Below, in pieces: positions 35,940 through 42,601 of a stretch of 64,000 nucleotides of DNA; positions within the stretch are counted from its first letter, which is position 1; the number at the start of each line of letters is the position of its first letter. Origin of the DNA: Guptibacillus spartinae (GTDB taxonomy: Bacteria > Bacillota > Bacilli > Bacillales > Guptibacillaceae); contig NZ_JAQQWU010000002.1 of assembly GCF_028610625.1 (NCBI RefSeq), forward strand, positions 1 through 64,000. The letters are read 5' to 3'. The translations under genes and the position numbers were made by a program. The notes under the pieces were generated by a model, which was not told the origin of the DNA, ran no database searches, and saw nothing but the letters and a program-made list of their open reading frames with translations.

Positions 35940-36184
35940 GAATGATCGTATCGGCTTTGAAAGGGATTAGTAGAAGTGCTAGTAAGTGCCAGAGAGAGGG
36001 ATTCATTGGCTGAAAAGTCCCTTCCCATTACTCACTTTGAACCTACCCTCGAGCCTGCTGTAGAAATACAGCCGCTTCCCACGTTATAAGGAACGAGAGG
36101 ATATCATATGTTGATATCAAAAATAAGGTGGTACCACGGATAACGCCCATTCGTCCTTTTCATGAGGATGAATGGGCGTTTTAT
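35940..36184 (+). promoter_or_regulatory. T-box riboswitch, proline type
   Basis: The leader ends with AAGGTGGTACCACG (36125-36138), the T-box antiterminator side, followed by a terminator hairpin (CGCCCATTCGTCC with GGATGAATGGGCG then TTTTAT). In stem I the specifier position reads GAA-CCT-A at 36039-36045, CCT being a proline codon. This fits control of a proline-synthesis gene by uncharged tRNA-Pro, as known for proI of B. subtilis. Confidence 0.93.
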
Positions 36185-36202
36185 TTGGAAAGGATGAGGA
36201 TG

Positions 36203-37033
36203 ATGACAAGAAACAACATCGGCTTCATTGGTGCCGGATCCATTACAGAAGCCATTGTCGAAGGAATGATTTCTGAAAGGTTTGTAGATCCTAACGAAAT
36301 TACGTTACTGAATCGCACTAATTCACACCGACTTGAGGAATTAAAAACAACATATAGCGTTCATGTTACTCAAGATATTCAAGAATTGGTACAACAAAAC
36401 AGAGTGATTGTTCTAGCTATGAAACCAGCAGACGCACCAGATGCCTTAAGCAAAATTCAGCCATATATTCATAGAAACCATCTCATTATTTCCGTTTTAG
36501 CGGGCATTACAACCACGTACATTTCGGAAAAAATCTCCATTCCCACCCCAATTGTTCGAGTGATGCCAAATACTTCGGCAACGATAGGGTTATCCGCAAC
36601 AGCCATTACAGGCGGAGCGTTTGCAAGCGAAAATGACTTACTGTTTACGAAGCGACTGTTTCAAACGATTGGATCCGTTGTGTCGGTATCAGAAGATAAG
36701 TTGAATGCCGTAACAGGGTTATCTGGTAGTGGTCCAGCCTATTTCTATTATATGGTGGAATGTATGGAGAAAGCCGCTATACAAAACGGACTTGATGAGG
36801 AAATAGCACGCGAACTCATCTTACAAACCATTCAAGGAGCTGCCATGATGCTTCGTCAGACGAAACAGCCAGCAAAACTTTTAAGAGAAAAAATCACAAG
36901 TTCCGGGGGAACGACACAAGCAGGAATCGCAACGCTCAAAGCGTTTCACTTTGAAGAAGCTCTATTATCTTGTATTACAGATGCTACGAATCGCTCACAA
37001 GATCTAGGGGATATTTTTCTAAAACAAAATTAA
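36203..37033 (+). CDS. proI: Pyrroline-5-carboxylate reductase
   Basis: 276 aa from the ATG at 36203, nine bases after GGAAAGG; two in-frame ATGs just before it and the upstream extension run into the T-box terminator. Rossmann start IGFIGAGSITEAIVEG, then VLAMKPAD, VRVMPNTSATIG, the GSGPAYFYYMVECMEKAA helix and the family signature LREKITSSGGTTQAGI. It performs the last step of proline synthesis with NAD(P)H. The proline T-box argues for the biosynthetic isozyme. Confidence 0.93.
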   Translation: MTRNNIGFIGAGSITEAIVEGMISERFVDPNEITLLNRTNSHRLEELKTTYSVHVTQDIQELVQQNRVIVLAMKPADAPDALSKIQPYIHRNHLIISVLAGITTTYISEKISIPTPIVRVMPNTSATIGLSATAITGGAFASENDLLFTKRLFQTIGSVVSVSEDKLNAVTGLSGSGPAYFYYMVECMEKAAIQNGLDEEIARELILQTIQGAAMMLRQTKQPAKLLREKITSSGGTTQAGIATLKAFHFEEALLSCITDATNRSQDLGDIFLKQN

Positions 37034-37106
37034 TGCCTATAGCCCGGTCACCTAATGAAATGTCCGGGCTAAAAAATAAAACCTTATAGAACCCCACTTT
37101 TTCTAT

Positions 37107-37370
37107 TCACACACTCTTCTTCTGCACAACCTTACACATTTGTTTTAAGTGAACTAAAGCTTCTTCACTATCGAGTCCTGTCGCAATAATGGTCATGGGT
37201 CCAAAATGAGCTGTCAGTCTCCCCATGCTTAAAATACTCTTCGCATTTAATCGTTTGCCTTCAACCTCTACAATAATGTAACTACTAAAGAGGTTTGCAC
37301 TTTTTACAAAGTCCATCAAGAAGGCCATCGTAACTTTACTCGTGATCAAAACGGTTTCCTTATATACCAT
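37107..37370 (-). CDS. HPr-like protein lacking the phosphorylatable histidine
   Basis: 87 aa from the ATG at 37370 (AAGGAGG eight bases upstream; the longer frame has no site). The fold is that of HPr: a first strand, helix, then VEVEGKRLNAKSILSMGRL, which aligns with the regulatory Ser46 block (N-x-K-S-I-x-x-x-x-x-L) and keeps the Ser. The active-site loop that should read G-I-H-A-R-P is SKVTMAFLMDF, with no His at position 15. It therefore cannot carry PTS phosphate. It may act like Crh, in carbon regulation through the serine, but that is inference. It is divergent from tnrA, starting about 260 bases away. Confidence 0.72.
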   Translation of the reverse strand: MVYKETVLITSKVTMAFLMDFVKSANLFSSYIIVEVEGKRLNAKSILSMGRLTAHFGPMTIIATGLDSEEALVHLKQMCKVVQKKSV

Positions 37371-37494
37371 CCTTGCATCCTCCTTAGTATCTAATACAAC
37401 CGTTTGCACCTTTCTATTTTGACACCCTACACGTATACTCGCAAGGATCTTGGCATCTTTCCTCACACACACTTTATAAGATCCGCATAACTTA

Positions 37495-37511
37495 TGTTAG
37501 GTATTCTAACA
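37495..37511 (+). promoter_or_regulatory. TnrA/GlnR box
   Basis: TGTTAGGTATTCTAACA matches the TGTNANAWWWTMTNACA consensus at all but one fixed position. A likely -10 element, TATACT, lies at 37541-37546, which puts the box centre near -50, the position from which TnrA activates in B. subtilis. Confidence 0.85.
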
Positions 37512-37631
37512 TCTTGATCAACATTGATGGATAGCTATGCTATACTGATACAAGATTGCCAGTTTAGAAGACTTCAATAGTATATGTAGTGGTAGCTGCA
37601 TTATGAATATGAGAATAGGGAGTGACTGGAG

Positions 37632-37940
37632 ATGTCATACAAAGATAAAAAAGTTTTGCCCATCGGATCAGTCAGCGAATTAACAGGGCTATCTTTGAGA
37701 AAGATCCGCTACTATGAAGAAAGAGGCCTTATTCTACCTGACCGTTCTGGTGGTGGTACAAGAAAATTCTCGTTTACAGATGTAGAAAAACTAATGGACA
37801 TCGCAAATCAAATTGAAGACGGCATGCAAACATTTGAAATTAAAAAGCTTTATAAGAAAGAAAAGCAGAAAGATAAAGATAAAATTAGAGATGAAATGAT
37901 TCGCGGACAGCTAAACGCGGCATTTAAAATGACAAAATAG
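37632..37940 (+). CDS. tnrA: Nitrogen regulator TnrA (MerR family)
   Basis: 102 aa. An N-terminal MerR helix-turn-helix (IGSVSELTGLSLRKIRYYEE RGLI) and RSGGGTRKFSFTDVEKLMDI are shared by TnrA and GlnR. The short length and the C-terminal RGQLNAAFKMTK, the segment that contacts feedback-inhibited glutamine synthetase, point to TnrA. It activates or represses nitrogen-use genes when glutamine is scarce. A matching operator lies upstream, so positive autoregulation is likely. RBS GGGAGTGACTGGAG. Confidence 0.92.
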   Translation: MSYKDKKVLPIGSVSELTGLSLRKIRYYEERGLILPDRSGGGTRKFSFTDVEKLMDIANQIEDGMQTFEIKKLYKKEKQKDKDKIRDEMIRGQLNAAFKMTK

Positions 37941-37943
37941 AGA

Positions 37944-38032
37944 AAAAAAGCAAGCGATATGATAGTGCATCCCAGAAGTTAGTTTTTTTTCACTCTAACA
38001 TTCAGGAAGCACTACCTATTCGCTTGCTTTTA
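37944..38032 (+). terminator. Long terminator-like hairpin
   Basis: AAAGCAAGCGA pairs with TCGCTTGCTTT across about 65 bases, with inner stems AGTGC/GCACT and GTTAG/CTAAC around a run of T. It follows tnrA directly. Confidence 0.7.
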
Positions 38033-38045
38033 TTAATGTTATTTC

Positions 38046-38070
38046 GTTTAAAATATACGATGCAGGGTAT
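38046..38070 (+). promoter_or_regulatory. SigB-type general-stress promoter
   Basis: GTTTAA, a 13-base spacer, and GGGTAT match the B. subtilis sigma-B -35 and -10 consensus exactly. It lies 39 bases before the DUF302 start. Confidence 0.75.
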
Positions 38071-38108
38071 AAATGAAAACAGAAAGTTAATGAAAGGAGT
38101 TTTGCTCT

Positions 38109-38495
38109 ATCAGTTTCCATTATACAGTTGAAACCGCTAAAACAGTTGAACAGGCCGTTTCTGACTTGAGTGATGAGCTGCAAACAGAAAAATTCGGCGT
38201 ATTATGGGATTTTGATCTGTCCGCAAAGTTGCAAGAAAAAGGAATGGACTTCCAAACCCCTTATCGTGTTCTCGAGGTTTGTAATCCGAAAGAGGCCGAG
38301 CGTGTTCTAAATGAAGATAAGTTAGTGGGCTATTTTCTTCCTTGTAAAATCGTTGTTTTTGAAGATCAGGGGCAAACAAAAATCGGTATGCCAAAACCAA
38401 CAACTTTATTAAACTTAACCGGGAAAAAAAGTTTAACAGAAATTGGTTATGATATTGAGAAACGTTTAATTTCCTGTATTGAGAGAAGCAAGTAA
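38109..38495 (+). CDS. DUF302 protein with apparent ATC start
   Basis: 128 aa if read from the ATC at 38109, nine bases after AAAGGAG; the next legal start, a TTG at 38166, has no ribosome site and would remove the first 19 residues. The protein begins (I/M)SFHYTVETAKTVEQAVSDL, the normal DUF302 N-terminus, and continues with FGVLWDFDLSAKLQEKG, YRVLEVCNPKEAERVL and GYFLPCKIVVFEDQG. DUF302 proteins are small and cytoplasmic or periplasmic with unknown function. A SigB-type promoter lies just upstream. Confidence 0.8.
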   Translation: MSFHYTVETAKTVEQAVSDLSDELQTEKFGVLWDFDLSAKLQEKGMDFQTPYRVLEVCNPKEAERVLNEDKLVGYFLPCKIVVFEDQGQTKIGMPKPTTLLNLTGKKSLTEIGYDIEKRLISCIERSK

Positions 38496-38510
38496 CTTGT
38501 CTTCCCTATT

Positions 38511-38540
38511 GACCCTCCTATAAGAAGAGGGTCTTTTTTC
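38511..38540 (+). terminator. Intrinsic terminator
   Basis: GACCCTC and GAGGGTC stem then six T, after the DUF302 gene. Confidence 0.88.
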
Positions 38541-38711
38541 CGCTTTAGTTCTATTAAATGAACCACTTCTATTAAATTATTGTACAATAAGGATTTTTCA
38601 AGTGATCATCGATATAGCTGGCCTTCATCCTAAAAAGATCACTAATTTTAGAAGTGTACAAACATGTGGGAGACATTGAAGCCTGTTTAATGTGAAATAA
38701 AACATTTGAAC

Positions 38712-38748
38712 AAAAGATGGCTACCTCTTTTTAGAGTCGTCATCTTTT
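38712..38748 (-). terminator. Intrinsic terminator
   Basis: AAAAGATG-CATCTTTT arms with an inner CTC/GAG pair, directly after the ATL gene stop. Confidence 0.7.
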
Positions 38749-38751
38749 GTT

Positions 38752-39078
38752 CTATTCTTTTAGCTGCGGGTCATAGCGATATACAGTTAAATCAACTTTT
38801 GAATTAGGAAGAAAAATAACCCCTTCCCCTTCTAACATCATCTTTTGATCGATGTACCCTTCCTCTGTTGGTATACCAATCTCGCCTTTCGCGTTTATGA
38901 CACGGTGCCACGGCAGTTTATACCTTTGACTCATCGTGTGTAAAATCCTCACAACTTGTCTTGCTCCACGCGGCTTTCCGGCATACTTTGCGATTTGTCC
39001 ATAAGTCATAACTTTACCCGGAGGGATTCCTTTAATAATGGAAACAACATCTTCCGTAAATTTCTCCACATTCATCAC
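38752..39078 (-). CDS. Alkyltransferase-like (ATL) protein
   Basis: 108 aa, only the DNA-binding domain of O6-alkylguanine transferases. The helix-turn-helix YGQIAKYAGKPRGARQVVRI with the Arg finger is intact, but the active-site P-C-H-R-V is PWHRVIN, with Trp in place of the alkyl-accepting Cys. This is the hallmark of ATL proteins, which bind O6-alkylguanine lesions and hand them to nucleotide excision repair. It cannot itself remove alkyl groups. RBS GAAGGTGAT. Confidence 0.93.
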   Translation of the reverse strand: MMNVEKFTEDVVSIIKGIPPGKVMTYGQIAKYAGKPRGARQVVRILHTMSQRYKLPWHRVINAKGEIGIPTEEGYIDQKMMLEGEGVIFLPNSKVDLTVYRYDPQLKE

Positions 39079-39210
39079 CTTCTAATCCAACATTCTCTTC
39101 CATTAGTATAGCAAAACCCCCTCCCTTTCCAAAAATAAAAACGTTGTATAAAAATGTGGGCATGCTAGAAACTAAGCTTAGTTAGCTATCGTAAAGGAGC
39201 TTAAAAGGAA

Positions 39211-40857
39211 ATGGATAAGCGTTTAATTGATTGGCCTACGTTTTTAGGTGCTCTAAGTTTATTACTACTTGTAACCGTTCCGCTTGTACTTTTTCCGGAG
39301 AGCGGAAAGGAATTTGTTAACAAAGCGAATGAGTTCGTGACTACCCAATTCGGGGTGCTCTACTTACTAGTTGGGCTCGGTATCTTTTTCTTTTTAATTT
39401 ATGTGGCCTTTAGTGATAACGGAAGAGTGCGTTTAGGTGAAGAAGACGAGCGACCGGAATTCAACAATTTTTCTTGGGCAGGGATGCTCTTCTGTGCTGG
39501 AATTGGCTCTAGTATTTTATATTGGGGCACAATTGAATGGGCTTATTACTATCAAGGACCGCCTTTTGGATTAGAGCCAGGTACGAAAGAAGCGATTCTT
39601 TGGGCAAGTACATACGGAATCTTCCATTGGGGACCGATCGCATGGGCTATCTATACGCTTCCAGCTTTACCTATGGCGTATTTTTACTATGTACGAAAAA
39701 AACCAGTCCTAAAAATAAGCGAAGCAACAAGACCATTGATCGGCAACTTAGTCGATGGACCTCTTGGAACGATTATTGATGTGCTATTTATGTTTGGTCT
39801 ACTTGGTGGAGCAGGAACAACGCTTGCCCTTGGTACCCCAATGATTGCAGAGGGAATAGACGCTCTCACAGGTATTGGTGTCACAATGGTTTTAAAAACG
39901 CTAATCCTTGTTCTTGTGACAGCTATTTTTGCTATAAGTGCCTATTCAGGATTAAAAAAAGGCATTAAAGTATTATCGGATATTAACTTAGTCCTCTCCA
40001 TTTTTCTGCTTTTATTTGTACTAATCTTTGGGCCAACCCGCTTTCTCGTTGAGACCGCAACCAACAGTGTCGGTTTATTAATGGATAACTTCTTTCATAT
40101 GAGCACTTGGACGGAACCATTCAATGCGCTTGGTCCATATGAAAAAACGGGTTTTCCAGAAAGTTGGACCGTGTTTTACTGGGCATGGTGGCTCGTCTAC
40201 GCGCCTTTTGTCGGCTTGTTTGTTGCCAAAATATCAAGAGGCCGTTCCATCAAACAAATGATCCTTGGGACCATCAGTTATGGAACTCTTGGAAGTTTAT
40301 TATTTTTTGGAATCCTTGGAAATTACGGACTTCATATGCAGTTAACAGGTGAATTTGACGTCATAAAGGTTCTAAATAATGAAGGGGCGCCAAGAGCCAT
40401 TATTGAAATAATTGCCCAACTTCCCTTATCATGGTTTATGATTTTCATTTTTGTCATATTAGCGATTATTTTTCTAGCGACTACGTTTGATTCAAGTTCC
40501 TATATTTTAGCCTCCGTTGTTCAAAAAGAGGTGAAGGATGAACCGTTGCGCTGGAACCGACTGTTTTGGGCATTCGCGCTTTGCCTTATGCCGTTAGTTC
40601 TTATGTTTGTAGGTGGCCTAGGTACTCTTCAAACCGCAAGTATCGTCGGTGGATTTCCCCTTCTCTTTATCATGATTATGCTAGGTTGGTCGTTTATGCG
40701 AGCTTCTACGGCTGATATTAAAGCTTCTGAACATTATGAGCCCAAAACGTTTTCATTAAACTACAAAAAGATTTTACAATCGATCCGCCGTAAGAAAAAG
40801 AAACAGCAAAAAGGCCCCATCGATGCTCATTTTGAAGAGGAGAAGAAAGACGATTAG
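39211..40857 (+). CDS. BCCT-family transporter (glycine betaine/choline type, OpuD-like)
   Basis: 548 aa with 12 hydrophobic segments. Family marks include NFSWAGMLFCAGIGSSILYWGTIEW, the WGPIAWAIYTLPALPMAYFY region, the aromatic substrate box in WTVFYWAWWLVYAPFVGLFVAKISRGRS, and FDSSSYILASV. Charged C-terminal tail of about 40 residues, rich in Lys and Glu. BCCT carriers import compatible solutes with sodium; this is the expected role in a salt-tolerant Bacillaceae. The exact solute cannot be told. RBS AAAGGAGC. Confidence 0.9.
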   Translation: MDKRLIDWPTFLGALSLLLLVTVPLVLFPESGKEFVNKANEFVTTQFGVLYLLVGLGIFFFLIYVAFSDNGRVRLGEEDERPEFNNFSWAGMLFCAGIGSSILYWGTIEWAYYYQGPPFGLEPGTKEAILWASTYGIFHWGPIAWAIYTLPALPMAYFYYVRKKPVLKISEATRPLIGNLVDGPLGTIIDVLFMFGLLGGAGTTLALGTPMIAEGIDALTGIGVTMVLKTLILVLVTAIFAISAYSGLKKGIKVLSDINLVLSIFLLLFVLIFGPTRFLVETATNSVGLLMDNFFHMSTWTEPFNALGPYEKTGFPESWTVFYWAWWLVYAPFVGLFVAKISRGRSIKQMILGTISYGTLGSLLFFGILGNYGLHMQLTGEFDVIKVLNNEGAPRAIIEIIAQLPLSWFMIFIFVILAIIFLATTFDSSSYILASVVQKEVKDEPLRWNRLFWAFALCLMPLVLMFVGGLGTLQTASIVGGFPLLFIMIMLGWSFMRASTADIKASEHYEPKTFSLNYKKILQSIRRKKKKQQKGPIDAHFEEEKKDD

Positions 40858-40891
40858 CTTAGCAGATAATTTTTCCATATTTAAAATTATA

Positions 40892-40917
40892 TTGACACTT
40901 TCAATAGGTCATGATAA
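40892..40917 (+). promoter_or_regulatory. Sigma-A promoter for the T-box leader
   Basis: TTGACA at 40892-40897, a 17-base spacer and TAAAAA give a strong SigA promoter with a start near 40925, just ahead of stem I. Confidence 0.65.
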
Positions 40918-40919
40918 AA

Positions 40920-41170
40920 ATTGAATAACTCTACTAAATATTGAACTGCTTTGAAGGAAACCCAGTAGCAACCTTTTCCCTATTGAAGAGAGCCGATGGT
41001 TGGTGAGAATCGGTATATAAAAGGGCGTGAATTTCATTTCTGGAGCTTCTTTTGCACATGCAAAAGACGGTGAAGATCGTTACACAATGAAGTGGTGAGT
41101 TTTCTCACAACCAGGGTGGTACCGCGATAACAATCGTCCCTACGGATAACGTAGGGGCGATTTTTTTGTG
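40920..41170 (+). promoter_or_regulatory. T-box riboswitch, probable phenylalanine type
   Basis: Stem I has the GA motif and AGCCGATGGTTGGTGAGAAT, the AG-bulge region. The specifier lies in GAATTTCATTTCTGGAGC: TTC at 41033-41035 followed by A (TTT in the adjacent register is also Phe). AGGGTGGTACCGCG at 41113-41126 is the T-box, then a terminator with arms ATCGTCCCTAC and GTAGGGGCGAT plus T7. Confidence 0.9.
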
Positions 41171-41215
41171 GAATAACGGAGTTAGCATTCAATCAACCAT
41201 GAAAGGAGCATCATC

Positions 41216-42559
41216 ATGAGTCAAAACGAACAGTGGTCTTCAAGACTTGGATTTATTCTCGCTGCAGCAGGATCAGCGATTGGTCTTGGAGCCATATGGA
41301 AATTCCCGTACACTGCAGGTCAAAATGGAGGTGGCGCTTTCTTTCTAATCTTCATCTTATTTACATTGATCCTTGGCCTCCCACTTCTCCTAGCGGAATT
41401 TTCGATAGGACGAACTGCTCAAAGCAACGCCGTAGATTCTTATAAAACCATATCACCGGAATCAAAATGGTATCGTGTTGGAATTATGGGGATGGTCACT
41501 TCTTTCATCTTACTGTCATTTTACAGTGTTATTGGAGGATGGATCATTGCCTATCTGTATAAAGCCATTACAGGGGAGCTAACCGGGCTTTCATCTGATG
41601 AATACGCACAAGTTTTTGGAACAACGATCTCCAATTCATTTATTAGTATTTTCTCGCAATTCATTTTCATTATTTTAACCATTCTTGTTGTAGCTAGAGG
41701 TGTTGAAAAGGGGATTGAACAGGCAAGTAAAATCATGATGCCGGCTTTATTTCTTCTCTTCATTATTCTAGTGATTCGAGCCGTTACGCTAGAAGGGTCA
41801 ATGGAAGGGATATTATTCTTGCTTCAACCTGATTTTTCAAAAGTAACGTCTCAAACAATCTTAGAAGCAATGGGACAGTCTTTTTTCACACTAAGTGTTG
41901 GGGTATCGGTTATGGTCACGTATAGTTCTTACTTACCGAAAACGCAAAGCTTACCCCGCTCTGCTCTCTCGATTGTGGTCATGAACATTTTTATCGTTCT
42001 TCTTGCTGGCTTGGCCATCTTTCCGGCAGTTTTCGCTTTCAACCTTGAAGCTGGAGCAGGTCCCGTTCTCTTATTTAATGTGCTTCCAACAGTATTTGGT
42101 CAGTTACCATTTGGAATGCTCTTTTTCATCGCCTTTTTGGTACTGTTCTTGTTTGCAGCATTAACTTCTGCCTTTTCAATGCTTGAGATCATTGTCTCGG
42201 TTATTTCCAAAGGGGACCTTAATAAACGAAAAAAATGGGCATGGATCATTGGACTTGCCATTTTCGCTGTTGGCATTCCATCAGCTCTTTCATACGGCGT
42301 TTTAAGCGATGTCACCTTATTTAATAAAACGATATTTGATCTAGCGGATTATGCGGTTAGTAATGTACTTCTTCCGATCGGAGCTTTGTTAATCTCCATT
42401 TTTGTTCCTTTAAAAATGAAAAAATCTGCCCTATATGAAGAATTGAAACGTGGAAGTGGATTAAAGAAAGGGTTGTTCGAAACGTGGTATTTTCTTATCC
42501 GTTTCGTCGCACCGCTTCTTATTCTATTCGTTATGTTAGATGTTCTTGGGATTTGGTAA
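41216..42559 (+). CDS. NSS-family sodium:amino acid symporter
   Basis: 447 aa, 11-12 membrane helices. The first helix, [30 protein letters not shown], holds the NSS sodium and substrate site residues. [20 protein letters not shown] in helix 6 and [15 protein letters not shown] in helix 8 complete it. Bacterial relatives transport tryptophan, leucine, tyrosine or other neutral amino acids with sodium. The T-box specifier upstream points to phenylalanine, so a Phe or aromatic importer is the best guess. RBS AAAGGAGCATCATC. Confidence 0.9.
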   Translation: MSQNEQWSSRLGFILAAAGSAIGLGAIWKFPYTAGQNGGGAFFLIFILFTLILGLPLLLAEFSIGRTAQSNAVDSYKTISPESKWYRVGIMGMVTSFILLSFYSVIGGWIIAYLYKAITGELTGLSSDEYAQVFGTTISNSFISIFSQFIFIILTILVVARGVEKGIEQASKIMMPALFLLFIILVIRAVTLEGSMEGILFLLQPDFSKVTSQTILEAMGQSFFTLSVGVSVMVTYSSYLPKTQSLPRSALSIVVMNIFIVLLAGLAIFPAVFAFNLEAGAGPVLLFNVLPTVFGQLPFGMLFFIAFLVLFLFAALTSAFSMLEIIVSVISKGDLNKRKKWAWIIGLAIFAVGIPSALSYGVLSDVTLFNKTIFDLADYAVSNVLLPIGALLISIFVPLKMKKSALYEELKRGSGLKKGLFETWYFLIRFVAPLLILFVMLDVLGIW

Positions 42560-42565
42560 GCAACC

Positions 42566-42595
42566 AAAAGCCTCGCCACAATGGCGAGGCTTTTT
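42566..42595. terminator. Bidirectional intrinsic terminator
   Basis: AAAGCCTCGCC and GGCGAGGCTTT with T and A runs, between convergent NSS and PBP genes. Confidence 0.88.
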
Positions 42596-42601
42596 GCTTT
42601 G

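Noticed and set aside
36128-36202. N-terminal extension of proI
   Set aside because: These bases are the T-box terminator and leader; the family N-terminus and ribosome site place the start at 36203.
37038-37070. Hairpin AGCCCGG / CCGGGCT after proI as a terminator
   Set aside because: The stem is good but is followed by A residues on the + strand, with no T run; left unassigned.
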